Shown here: one piece after another, positions 9,632-19,595 of the stretch
How positions within the stretch are numbered: position 1 is the stretch's first letter
Layout: every line of letters begins with the position of its first letter
Assembly (NCBI GenBank): GCA_003988855.1
Contig: QYAI01000221.1
Location: 1 to 33,393, forward strand
DNA: 33,393 bases
DNA from: Arachnopeziza araneosa
Taxonomy: Eukaryota > Ascomycota > Leotiomycetes > Helotiales > Arachnopezizaceae
Direction of reading: 5' to 3'
The notes under the pieces: generated by a model
Database searches by the model: none
The model's input: the letters and a program-made list of their open reading frames with translations, nothing else
Told to the model about the DNA's origin: nothing
Made by a program: the position numbers and the translations under genes

Positions 9632-11627
9632 ATGTCATTGAAGACTTTCCACGATAAACATTTGGTGCTGCATGCACCATCGGGATCATTCGATGAGAAG
9701 AACGGCCCCTCTCGATGGAGCAATAAAGACTTAGAGCCGGTGCCCCGATCAGAGAAAAAGTGGGAGTGGTATCATATAGGAGGTTTCTGGGTGGCCGAGG
9801 GTTTTAACGCAGCGCAAATGCAGGTACCGTCTAGTGCTGTAGCTCTGGGTCTCAATCCAGGGCTTGCAGTCGTTGCTTGTCTCATTGGAAATCTTCTTGT
9901 GACTGGACCAGTTTGTGTCACTGGGTATATTGGTGCAAAGGTGAGCAATTGTCTCAGTGCTCATTTGATAATTACTGACGTTGCCAATAGTATTCTATCA
10001 ATTTTCCAGTTATTGCTCGGGCTTCATATGGAATGATTGGTGCTTATGTTGCAATGACGATTCGAGGAGTCTTTTGCGTGATTCTCTATGGTGTCATTGC
10101 GTCTCTTGGTGGGAATGCTGTGAGATGCATGATCGAGGCAATTTGGGTAAGTCAAGTTCTTGGGTTCCCATCCCATCTTTCGACTTGAGCGAATCTCAAT
10201 TTCTGACTGTGAGACTGTGTTAGCCTTCTTTTGCGCACTGGCACCTTCACTCTCTCCCGGCGAGCGCTGAAATCTCAGCTCCAGATTTACTCTCCTTCGC
10301 CCTATTCTGGCTGGCATCTTTTCCGTTTCTCCTTGTCTCCATCTCGTCGCTCCGGTGGATGTTCTTAGTCAAGATCATTTTGATGCCGTTCTTCTATGTG
10401 GCGTTGATGACATGGGCACTGACAGCGGGCCATGGCACCGGGCCTTTATTTTCTATCCCAAACAAAATCTCAGGCGGTTGGTCTGTAGGATATGTGTTTT
10501 GCTCCACCATCCTAGCCACAATTGGTGGGAATGCGAGTAAGTTGCTGCATAAATCCCCTAAAACCACCCCTAACTGCTCGCTTAGCATTTGCTGTAAACA
10601 TGCCTGATATCACACGATATGCCCGGAACCCAAGAAGCTCAACGATAGCACAGGCTGTCCTTCTCCCTGTTATGATCACTCTGTAAGAACCCCAAAAATA
10701 CTAACAGCTCTTCCCAATTGCTCCATCGCTTGTCTTGAGCGATGAATCACAATATAACTTCATTCTCCTTGGTCTCGAACCACATTGAGAGATGAAAATG
10801 CTGAATTATGGGATACAGAATCGAACTTCTTGGTGCAATCTTGGCCGCTACATCTCAGGTCGTTTACGGCGAGGTACTATGGAATCCGCTAAGCATCATC
10901 CTACTTTGGGATGATAGAGCAGCCAAATTCTTTGCTGGATTACTGTTCGCCTTTGCCATGATCGGAACCAATGTCGCCGGTAACAGTATTCCTTTCGCAA
11001 ACGACCTCACAGGAATATTCCCGAAGTATATCAACATTCGCCGAGGTCAGATCATATGCGCCATCATTGGATTTGTGAGTTGTCCTTGGGCAATTCAAGC
11101 TAAGGCCAGTCGGTTCTTCACTTTCATCGGTGGTTATTCTGTCTTCCTAGGCCCGTTAGTCGGTATAATCCTGTGTGATTTTTTCCTCATCCAGAAGTGC
11201 AAGGCTTTCAACATCTCACATTTGTATAAGCCGCATGGAATTTACTGGTTTTATCGTGGGTGGAATCTTCGCGCTATTGCAGCTTTACTGATTGGAATCG
11301 CCCCAACTCTTCCTGGCCTGATTGCCAATATCAACCCTGCTATTCATGTCTCACGTGGAGAACTTGAATTTTACACAATCGCTTGGCTGGATGGATTAGT
11401 GATTGCATTGTAAGTAGCCTGACAATTTCTCTTCCTACACTGATTGCTAATGCTTTTGCTCTAGCATTGCCTACTATCTTTTGAATCTTGCCTTTCCAAG
11501 CAAAGCAGTTGCTGATGATGATGACGACGAATCCCATTCCGCAACTGAGGTGATTGAAGGGCAGAACTCAGGGCTGGAGGAGAAAGGACTCAATATTGAC
11601 GAAAAAGCTAGTTCTATTGATAACTAA
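9632..11627 (+). CDS. NCS1 (Fur-type) allantoin/uracil/nucleobase permease, six exons
   Basis: Exons 9632-9940, 9991-10146, 10224-10536, 10586-10682, 10819-11409 and 11465-11627 give 542 aa. The start ATG is the first in frame and precedes a hydrophilic N-terminus. Family hallmarks are NKDLEPVP, then GGFWVAEGFNAAQM at the first membrane helix, VPSSAVALGLNPG, INFPVIARASYG, and NMPDITRYAR in the middle of the protein. Repeated 18-22-residue hydrophobic stretches agree with the usual 12 helices. The C-terminal tail is acidic (five Asp in a row) and cytosolic by analogy. NCS1 proteins import uracil, allantoin, uridine, thiamine or cytosine with protons; sequence alone does not fix the substrate. 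Divergent pairing with a PuuE allantoinase makes allantoin or another hydantoin the best guess. Confidence 0.88.
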
Positions 11628-12187
11628 AAGGATTCATGTATGAGTTTCGAGTTGTTGATGCACTTTAGTCTAGAAGACTGGTGAAACTACGTTGAAAGCT
11701 AAATGATATATAATTCAACAACCCGTTGACAAAACAAACAAGCTGAACTTTTATTGAGAACTTTTCAGTGTAGAATCTTGTAGACCGTATATGATTATAT
11801 GCTGTGTTGCGGGGTAGTAAAGTTAAGCTGTTAAAACACTTTTAATTGTCGCATGTTGAATTCAACATTCAAAACAATTTGTGAAGAAAGTTTCAACTCT
11901 ATGATTCAAACAGTGACTTTGTACTTCTCAATCCTTATTTCTATGTGAAGTAGATATTTGTTTATTAATAACCTAGAAGTGTACTACGACGGATGTACTC
12001 ATAATTTCGATGACGGCGAGAGATTGGCAGGGGCTAGTGCTCGCTTAGGGCCAAGGCCAAACATTGGCCGGCGCGCGTCGCGTCCGACCTCATTGATGAA
12101 GCTGATTTGATTTTCTCTAACATGCAATAGGAGTACGAAATAGAGCAAATCACTTGCTGTTGATTTAATTTCTAAATTCAAGTCACA
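11628..12187. other. Intergenic: permease 3' flank and promoter of next gene
   Basis: AT-rich to about 11990, presumably the permease 3' UTR and terminator. It is GC-richer and promoter-like from about 12000 to the ATG at 12188. No gene, repeat or RNA gene is seen. Confidence 0.4.
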
Positions 12188-13969
12188 ATGCCTCGTCCAA
12201 AGCGAACAAAAGTTGCGCCCTCTGCACCTACCTCGCGCGTTCAAAAACCAGCGACTTCGAAGCACGTCGACTCAGCTCCTGAAGCTTCGAAATCACCTTT
12301 CAACGATCTGTATGATGCTAGCGACTCGCCAGAGCGAGTCAAGAGGGCGGCGCGACATGTTAAAGAGAACAAGGGGAAGGGAAAGGAAGTGGCGCGTGAG
12401 GATTCTGAGCAAGAAGTTGATGAAGTGTTGGAACAGCGCAGCACGCTACGAAAAACTTCAAACCATGATGCTGAAGATTCTCTTGGAATCAATTTAGATC
12501 TAATTTCAAGTAGTCCTGAGGTTGAAGTTGGAAGAAGGGAACAGCGAGCTCCCGCTGTGGAAAGTTCTGTGCTTGCGATGGGCAATTTCAGAAGAAGGGC
12601 ACGTCAACCAAGCATTCTTGGCCGAGGAGCTGCACGCGCTCGGTCAAGTAGCATTGAGTCCAACCTTGCGGAGGCAAATGGTCTTACTAGTGTTGGGAGG
12701 AGGAACACGTCAGCGCTGGAAATGGGAACTTCTAGGAGGCGGCAAAGGGAGGCAAGTATTGTGGGCACGAATACCATGAAAACAGCGGTTGGCAGTAATG
12801 GGTTGGAAACTGGAACTACACCAAATGTCGGATCAGCAATGAAGATTGCGAATTTCAAAAGGAGAGCTCGCGAACCCAGCATCTTACGAACTGCGCAGAA
12901 AACGGTGCGATCAGCACCAAGTTACGATAATGATGAAGATGAAGACGATTTTAACCCGGACGATGAATCAACACCTTTGAACCTACAGAAAAACACGCAC
13001 GCGACTAGTTCGTCTGGTGCATCCTTGTCCAACTCAAGGAAAAGGAAGCTTTCCACATTGCAGAACCAACGATCGAGCCCTTCGTTACCTCAACTTACAA
13101 CCATGACACGAGAAGAAGAGACGATACCTGCAACTTATCCCCAGAATGACGATGCCGAGCATGAAGAAGGTCAATCAGATACGGAAGAACCTATCTTAAG
13201 TTCAGTAGAAACACGAGAAGAGACTCCTGAACAACTGAGCGAAACTATGGCGCCCCCTCTTAGCAGCAGTCCTGTTCAATCCAGTCCGACCATTCAGTCA
13301 AGGCAAAACAGAGCCTCATCAAGGGTCAGAGGCAGATCCCGTGCCAAAACACCACTTACTAGATACGATGATGATTCAGATATTCCATCTCCACCATCCT
13401 TGACACACTCCCCTGACCGACAATTAGGAGCAAAGGTAAAATCACAGTCTAAACGAGAACCCCCTCCTCCAAGCACATTCTCAACTCGACAACTACAAGC
13501 ATTACTTCCTCGAAGACGGAGGCGGGCAGCTCGAGATATTTTTGATGTCACGACATCCGAAGATGAACTTGATACTTCTGGCCTAGCATCGGATGATGAT
13601 GAGTTGACGCACATCAATGCCCGAGCAAGAACCCGGAGACGTCCTAGTGTTTCTTCTAGAACGCCTGCACCCGTTATCAAAAAAGTTACAAGGTTAAAGT
13701 CTATGAGGAAGGAAACTGCCGGAGTGCGCACATATGGAACACGAAATCATGGCACATCTGACAAGGAAAATGAAGTAGATCCAAATGATAGCTTGGCGCC
13801 ACTTCCCGACGACGATGAGAACGGGGCATCTGAGAATAGCCAGGAGATGGAAAAGAGACTGGGCAAGGAACTGAAGCAAGCTGCCAAGAAGTTTGCTGAA
13901 GTAGATAAATGGACGATGGAATTCGAAGAAATTTCACCTGGTCATTCATCTCCAAAGGATGCTAGATAG
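12188..13969 (+). CDS. Conserved-looking basic, disordered protein of unknown function
   Basis: A single exon of 593 aa from the first ATG (MPRPKRTKVAPSAP). I do not recognise the family. It is rich in Arg, Ser, Glu and Asp, has no membrane segment or globular domain I can name, and carries several basic clusters (KRTK, RRRRR at about 437-443) typical of nuclear proteins. Three imperfect copies of one motif occur at residues 127-146, 175-194 and 216-235; each reads roughly S-A-[LM]-x-[MI]-[GA]-N-[FR]-[RK]-R-R-x-R-x-[PA]-S-I-[LV], with an Arg at -3 to the Ser, as basophilic kinases prefer. Acidic stretches (DEDEDDFNPDDE; TSEDELDTSGLASDDDE) alternate with basic ones. The C-terminus (KFAEVDKWTMEFEEI) looks like a short structured helix. 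A chromatin or cell-cycle role is conceivable but not shown. It is convergent with glutamate 5-kinase. Confidence 0.75.
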   Translation: MPRPKRTKVAPSAPTSRVQKPATSKHVDSAPEASKSPFNDLYDASDSPERVKRAARHVKENKGKGKEVAREDSEQEVDEVLEQRSTLRKTSNHDAEDSLGINLDLISSSPEVEVGRREQRAPAVESSVLAMGNFRRRARQPSILGRGAARARSSSIESNLAEANGLTSVGRRNTSALEMGTSRRRQREASIVGTNTMKTAVGSNGLETGTTPNVGSAMKIANFKRRAREPSILRTAQKTVRSAPSYDNDEDEDDFNPDDESTPLNLQKNTHATSSSGASLSNSRKRKLSTLQNQRSSPSLPQLTTMTREEETIPATYPQNDDAEHEEGQSDTEEPILSSVETREETPEQLSETMAPPLSSSPVQSSPTIQSRQNRASSRVRGRSRAKTPLTRYDDDSDIPSPPSLTHSPDRQLGAKVKSQSKREPPPPSTFSTRQLQALLPRRRRRAARDIFDVTTSEDELDTSGLASDDDELTHINARARTRRRPSVSSRTPAPVIKKVTRLKSMRKETAGVRTYGTRNHGTSDKENEVDPNDSLAPLPDDDENGASENSQEMEKRLGKELKQAAKKFAEVDKWTMEFEEISPGHSSPKDAR

Positions 13970-14290
13970 AGTCCTGTGGAGATTTGGTCGTCCCGGGGAA
14001 GGTGAGAACTTTCAAGGTGTCGAGGTTATCGTGGTTCAGGTCTGGCGTTCTCGGTAACGGTCTTTTGTCTGTTTACTGGAGTTGTGACAGGAGTCGCATT
14101 GCATGATAGCACAACGAATAGCATCAAACGGATATGCGTTTATGGCGTTGGGGTTGGAGGTCGATTCAGAAGTAATTCATTGCTTTTTGTCCCAAGACTC
14201 TCATCTAGCTTTGCACCACGCCGTGATATTCCCAGACCTGATTAAAACGCCATCACATGCCAAACAAAATTAGTTCCACGTAAAGGAGTT
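13970..14290. other. Convergent 3' flanks
   Basis: 321 bp between the stop of the disordered protein (+) and the stop of glutamate 5-kinase (-). No open frame or repeat of note; it should hold both 3' UTRs. Confidence 0.4.
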
Positions 14291-15870
14291 TCACAGTTCC
14301 AGGCTCGGAGTAACAGGACGACTTTCCTTCCTGAAGAAACTAATATTCTCCCTCAATGCAACATATTCACTCTCCGCGTATCCCAAAAGGCCATGAATCT
14401 CACTACTCCTCACACCTTTGATTCTCGTTATCTCAGCAGCACTATAATTCACTAATGCCCTGCCCACCTCAACTCCAGGGCCATCCCACAGTTTCGGCGT
14501 GAGACCTGGCGTCGTCGATCCTTTGGGAACTCGATCAACAACCACAATCCTCACAGCTTCTTGCTGGGCGAAATTCCCCTCCACGTCCACTACACCCACA
14601 GCCAATAATCCTGCCTTGTTTTCCAATGCCCGATGAGCACCAGCGTCAATGTACACCGTGCCATGAGGCGCTAGCCCATGCAGCAGCCAGAAGTAGCGGT
14701 CACGGATCGGCTGCACTGACGGAACAAACCTCGTGTGCAGTGGGGCTGTCAACTTTGGTACCACGTGGACGGAGGCTGTTGACTTGGCTAGCGCCTTTTC
14801 CAGGTTCAAAGTATCGATCGATCCACTATTGTGGCCTGCTGGAGATCCGGAGTTGGTAGAGGTTTGTGGGGTTGCGATAGTGGGTGATTTAAGACTTTGG
14901 ATGTAGCGCACAATATTGGTTATGTTTCCCGGATGGGAAGAGCGAGTAATTACTGTGGTTACGCCAGCCGAGGTGGCTAGGCGAGCAGCCACTATCTTGG
15001 TGGACATTCCACCTGTTCCGAGACTGGAGCCGGCGCTGGAAACTAATGAGACATATTAGCAAGAACGTCTGCCTGACGAGGATTGAAACAGTGAGAATTT
15101 GAGCTGAAGCTACTGACCATCTGCTTGTAATGCCCCAATGTCTTCAACAATCTCGATTGCTTGAGCATCAGGGTGGGTACGAGGATTCTTATCGTACAAG
15201 CAGTCCACGTCTGTCATCAGAAAAAGGTAGTCTGCATGAACCATTGCTGCGGTAATAGCTGAAAGTGTATCATTGTCCCCGAATTTGATCTCGGTGACCG
15301 CAATCGTGTCGTTTTCATTAACAATGGGAATGACTCCCATGTCAAGAAGTGCGGCAAAGGTGTTTTGGGCATTGAGGTATTGCGTACGCTATTCGTTTAG
15401 CCTCATTCTATTCTCTTATAGGAAGAACTTACATCTGCAATATCATTCCTCGTAAGCAAGATTTGTGCTATGGGTTGTCTTAAATGTCCAAATAGACTAT
15501 CCCACAGACTTATGAGGCGACATTGGCCAATTGCAGCTAAAGCCTGGGTAATACAGATAAGTAGTTGAGACTTGAACAAGATAGAATATATACTTGTATT
15601 GTGGGTAGATGTTTTGGTCTTTTGTCCCGATCCATCCTCCTTAGTCCAACTCCAATGGCTCCAGAGGAGACAATAATGACCTTGTGACCATCTTTTCGCA
15701 GCTTCACAGCAGTTTCAACAATAAGACTCAGAATCGAAAGAAGTGGTTCATGAGTCTTTTCATCCACAATTGAGCTCGTTCCTGAAGAATGAGTCAGAGT
15801 ATTTCTGTGTACTCTACCGCAGCAGCCTACCAAGCTTAATGACGATGGTCAGAGATTTAGGTCCCTTCAT
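14291..15870 (-). CDS. PRO1: Glutamate 5-kinase with C-terminal PUA domain, five exons
   Basis: Exons 15870-15831, 15781-15594, 15543-15433, 15388-15118 and 15042-14291 give 453 aa, with introns of 44-75 bp. It phosphorylates L-glutamate with ATP to gamma-glutamyl phosphate, the first and feedback-controlled step of proline synthesis in the cytosol. The amino-acid kinase domain shows TIVIKLGTSS at the N-terminus, VIIVSSGAIGVGLRRM, IPIVNENDTIAV, FGDNDTLSA, LMTDVDCLY and GTGGMSTKIVAA. The C-terminal PUA domain starts near GTVYIDAGAHRAL and runs through RALVNYSAAEITRIKG. A Ser/Thr-rich insert (about residues 240-265) sits within the kinase domain. It is slightly longer than the yeast enzyme (428 aa), mainly through this insert. 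It shares a short divergent promoter with ATP23. Confidence 0.94.
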
Positions 15871-16152
15871 GTTGAAAATCTCGCACTCCGGTAACTCCGT
15901 AAGTTCAAAAAGAAAGCAAAAACGAAAAGAGCGGAACAAAGAACGCTTTATACACCCTCCATCGAGTGTTCATGTATGACTGCGAAATCGGGCAAAATTA
16001 TGTGTATTCTGCTGGCACAAATCACCCAAAACAGTCACCGCCTCGCAGCCTTCCCCAAAAAATAATGGATCGCGGTTTCCGACGCCCTGAACGCGACAGC
16101 ATTGCGCCCTATCCAACCTCCTTCAGTTTCGGTGAGCAATTTGGGAAGAGCA
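15871..16152. promoter_or_regulatory. Divergent promoter of PRO1 and ATP23 genes
   Basis: A 282-bp region between the two ATGs, with a purine-rich tract at about 15907-15945 (CT-rich on the kinase strand). An alternative ATG at 16065 opens a 22-codon frame to a GTGAGC at 16132, but no fitting acceptor was found, so I kept 16153 as the ATP23 start. Confidence 0.4.
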
Positions 16153-16958
16153 ATGGCAGAAGGCTCTTCAGAACAGTCTCCTTTATCCGAATCGAGCTCA
16201 ACAGGCTACAAGAACGACCCTACGGTTACTGGCTACGATCCCAAGGCGACCAAATGGAGTAATATATGGAGCTACTACACTGGGCGTATGAGTTATGATG
16301 GGCAGATGCAAGCCAACGAGGATTTCTCCAAACAAAGCGAAAAGACGGACTGTAAGCGATGCGAAGAGTGGCGGGATTATAACATGAAATACTCACCCAC
16401 GGTTACTTTCATGAAGAAGAACATTGAGGCTCTGAATGGAGAATTAGACGGCGAGAATGTAAAGTGCTTGCGGTGTCCATTGAAATTTGAAGATGGTGCT
16501 TGGAAGCAGATGGGAGGAGGCTTCAATCCAGACCATGGCATTCTCATTTGTGCGAATCAGATGAAGACTAGGAAGCATTTGGAGGATACATTGGCGCATG
16601 AGATGATCCATGCTTGGGACCACTTGAGATGGAGAATGGACGCAGCCAATGACCTGAGGCATGCTGCTTGCACAGAGGTATGTTCTAGTTTATGGAGGAA
16701 GCTCTTGTATTAGTTCTGATTGAGATGCAGATTCGAGCTTCGACATTAAGTGGTGAATGTAGGTGGGCAAGAAATTTCTTTGAACGAAACAATTGGTCTA
16801 TAACACAGCAATTCCAGGATTGTGTGCGGAAAAGAGCCATTTTGTCTGTAATGAATAGACCGGCTTGTAAGGACGATGTTCACGCTACTAAGGTTGTAAA
16901 TGAGGTATGGGATTCGTGCTTTAACGACACCAGACCATTCGATGAGATCTACAGATAG
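16153..16958 (+). CDS. ATP23: Mitochondrial inner membrane protease Atp23, two exons
   Basis: Exons 16153-16677 and 16731-16958 (53-bp intron) give 250 aa. The start is the first ATG in the frame; the upstream in-frame stop is at 16063. Atp23 is a zinc metalloprotease of the intermembrane space that matures the F1Fo-ATPase subunit Atp6 and helps its assembly. The zinc motif HEMIH lies at residues 149-153, embedded in LEDTLAHEMIHAWDHLRW, as expected for peptidase family M76. Numerous Cys residues (CKRCEEW, CLRCPLKF, LICANQ, HAACTE, SGECRW, QDCV) fit the disulfide-rich fold that is imported by the Mia40 route. C-terminal KVVNEVWDSCFNDTRPFDEIY is typical of the family. There is no N-terminal presequence, as is normal. 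It is tail-to-tail with the Aurora kinase gene, with 179 bp between stops. Confidence 0.95.
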
Positions 16959-17137
16959 ACGATATCAACACAAATGTATCATTATATGTATGTTAGAGGC
17001 GGAGCACATTTGTCATGATTATATTTGATCAGCGTAGGCGCACAGGAATCAAACGATCTCCAACTCCGAGCATCATGCCATTCATCTTGTGTGAAAATGC
17101 CACCATAAACGCCAGTATCCAAGTCGTCAGTCGTCAG

Positions 17138-18463
17138 TTATTCGTCACGGTCACCAGCAGAAGATTTGCTCCCCGTAGACTTGGAGTCCCTCATACTGGC
17201 CCGCTCGCCCTTTACACAGTGTTTGATAATCCATGGATGTTTTTGTACTTGTTCTAGTGGAATTCTCTTCTCGGGATCAAGAACAAGCAGCTGTAAAACC
17301 GTCAGTAGAGAAAATTGGTACAGTTGAGTCATAAACTTACTCTTTTGATAAGGTCCTTGGCCTCGGGGCTTACAAAGTTAGGAACGGTCATTTCTCCCCT
17401 CGCAATTCTTCGTTGGGTCATGACGGGTGTATCCTCAAATGGGGCTTCTCCAACTAAAAACTCATACGTCAATACACCTAAACTCCACAGGTCTACTTTC
17501 TCGCTGTAAAAGTTATCCTGGCTTCCAGGCTTGATCATCTCAGGCGGTAGGTAGTCAAGAGTCCCACACATGGTATTCCTTCGATTATTAGGTGCATGAA
17601 CACTCCATCCGAAATCCGAAATTTTGATTTCTCCATGGATTCCGACGAGAATGTTCTCCGGTTTGATATCTCGATGCATAACATGCTTCTTGTGAAGATA
17701 TTTCAAAGCCGCAGCCATCTGCGCAATGTATTGAGCGGCTTTCCATTCTGGGAAACGATGCTCCCTCCGAAGATGTTTATATAGTTCCCCTTTTCCCGCA
17801 AATTCTAGAATCAGAAAGACTCTTTTACTATCGTGGAAATGGCCGTATAATTGGAGAATGTTTGGATGCCGTAGATTGCTTTGAATCTCGATCTCTCTTC
17901 TGACCTGCTTTTCGACCTTTCCCTGCTGTAACTCGTTCTTGTGAAGGACCTTCAGAGCGCAGACGAACCCCGAACTTCGTTCTCTGGCAAGATAGACTCT
18001 ACCAAATTTACCCTTGCCAAGGGGCCTGCCAATCTCGAACATACCCAGATGAAATTGTTTTGGTGGGGCGGGTTGTTCGTACATCGGATTAGACTTTCGT
18101 TCAATCTTGATCATTTCGTCAGATCCTCGAGCAGAGCTTGTAACAGCTTTACGTGGCGGTGATCCCGGCCCATTTGGCATATTTGATGCTCGCCATTGTG
18201 CGGCTTGAGACGGCACTGTGACGATTGTGCTTGTCGTGTTTTGATTTTGTAGTGCGATCTTCAAAAGATTTGTTCGATTGGCGTTTTGTGATAACTGCGA
18301 TGAGCTGCTGGTTGTTGTAATCTAGAATATCATTAGTATTTGCCATAATTTTGAGAATTCTTCTTCTTACCTTAGTCTTCTGGTACTTGCTTCCATCACC
18401 AGGATCATTTTCATCGGTGACCGACATCTGCTCAAAGCGTGACTCAAGAGTGCGGGTTGCCAT
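17138..18463 (-). CDS. Aurora-type serine/threonine kinase (Ark1/Ipl1), three exons
   Basis: Exons 18463-18371, 18321-17341 and 17290-17138 give 408 aa, with introns of 49 and 50 bp. The N-terminal 120 residues are Ser/Thr/Asn-rich and disordered. The kinase domain starts at FEIGRPLGKGKFGRVYLA; the glycine loop is at about 133-138, the ATP-binding Lys is about Lys155 in CALKVL, the catalytic Asp about Asp249 in HRDIKPEN, and DFG is at about 267-269. The activation loop PNNRRNTMCGTLDYLPPEM, with likely autophosphorylated Thr281, is diagnostic for Aurora kinases. LLVLDPEKRIPLEQVQKHPWI closes the domain. As the only Aurora type in most fungi, it would act with INCENP, survivin and borealin homologues at centromeres and the spindle midzone to correct kinetochore attachment. 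It is divergent from TIP41. Confidence 0.95.
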
Positions 18464-18756
18464 TGTCAATCAACGGTAATTTTAGCAAGAGTTCGAATGC
18501 TTCGCACCTAAGATTCGAGAAGTAGTTAAGTTTGTTGTCGAACTACGGGTTAGTATCAATTCGCTGGGAATATCAGGTGTCTCCCGTCTGCTCTGCGGTT
18601 CAATGTTTGGAAGGGCGGGCGCTAGTGCTTCCCAGGTTGACGGGGCAACCACAACCTCCGAAATCCTCCCCACATTGCCCCGCGTCGACTCATTCGCGTC
18701 TTCATATTGCGCCGAAATCACAAACAATTCTGGCTTCGACAGCGTAGCCAGCCAAC
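18464..18756. promoter_or_regulatory. Divergent promoter of Aurora kinase and TIP41 genes
   Basis: A 293-bp interval between the two start codons. It is moderately GC-rich, with no TATA box that I can see. Open frames here are shadows of neither gene and have no recognisable content. Confidence 0.4.
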
Positions 18757-19595
18757 ATGGCTTTCAGTGGTCCCATCAACGAAACGTATCCTACGCCCGA
18801 TGCGGCAGAGATGTCCACTGTGTCATATACGCAGAAAGGTTTCAAGATTAGTGCCCGCAAGCTTCCAATTTCCAAATCAGGACCGATTGATGAAATGTCG
18901 ACAAAGCTCGGGATTCCTGTTCCTGAGATGATATTCGGCGATAACATGGTCTCCATCGAACACGTAGCTAGTGGCTGGCGTCTAGAGTTTAACGCATACG
19001 ATGCGTTGGACCGAGTGGATAAAACAGATAAAAACATGTTGAAAGTTGCATACTCGCAGGAATGGTCAAGCAGCAGGTTTGCATCCAGTTAAATCCAGGA
19101 TCTCCTTTACTAATATTTAAAAGAGAGAAGACCCACGAGGGCATTAAAGAAGTTGTTAAGCCCTTCGACTGGTCGTACACAACAGATTATAGTGGCACAA
19201 TTACGAATGGAAGACCTTTCGGCCCGCAAAAAGATATGCATGATCCGATTCCAATTGAATTACTCAAACGTCCCGATCCAATCCTGTTTTTCGAAGAAGT
19301 TGTGCTTTACGAGAGCGAGCTTGACGATAATGGCATATCTGTATTGACCTGCAAGTTCCGGGTTATGCCAGACAGAATGCTCTTGCTTTGTCGACTCTTC
19401 ATGAGACTCGATGATGTTCTTGTCCGTATTCGAGATACCAGGATCTATGTAGATTTCAATACTGGCAAAGTCATTCGAGATTACACTGAGAAAGAGGACG
19501 ATTTTGAAAAGGCGAAAAAGGTAGGCTTGGCACATGCATGTTCATTTTTTCGCCTCCTCTACTACATTAAGAAGACAACAAGTGATCTTAACTAG
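18757..19595 (+). CDS. TIP41-like protein (TOR/PP2A pathway)
   Basis: Exons 18757-19076 and 19124-19520, then probably 19572-19595. The first intron is 47 bp (GTTTGC...TACTAAT...AAAAG). Family motifs are IPVPEMIFGDNMVSIEH, SGWRLEFNAYDALDRVDKT, MLKVAYSQEWSSSR, FDWSYTTDYSGT, DPILFFEEVVLYESELDDNG and RVMPDRMLLLCRLFMRLDDVL. Tip41 binds Tap42 or PP2A-type phosphatase catalytic subunits and modulates signalling below TORC1. A further 51-bp stretch at 19521-19571 has a GTAGGC donor, a pyrimidine tract, CTAC and an AAG acceptor. It is a multiple of three and stop-free, so both readings end at the same stop: 263 aa unspliced or 246 aa spliced. The encoded segment (VGLAHACSFFRLLYYIK) is unlike the charged surroundings, which favours splicing. 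Confidence 0.92.
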
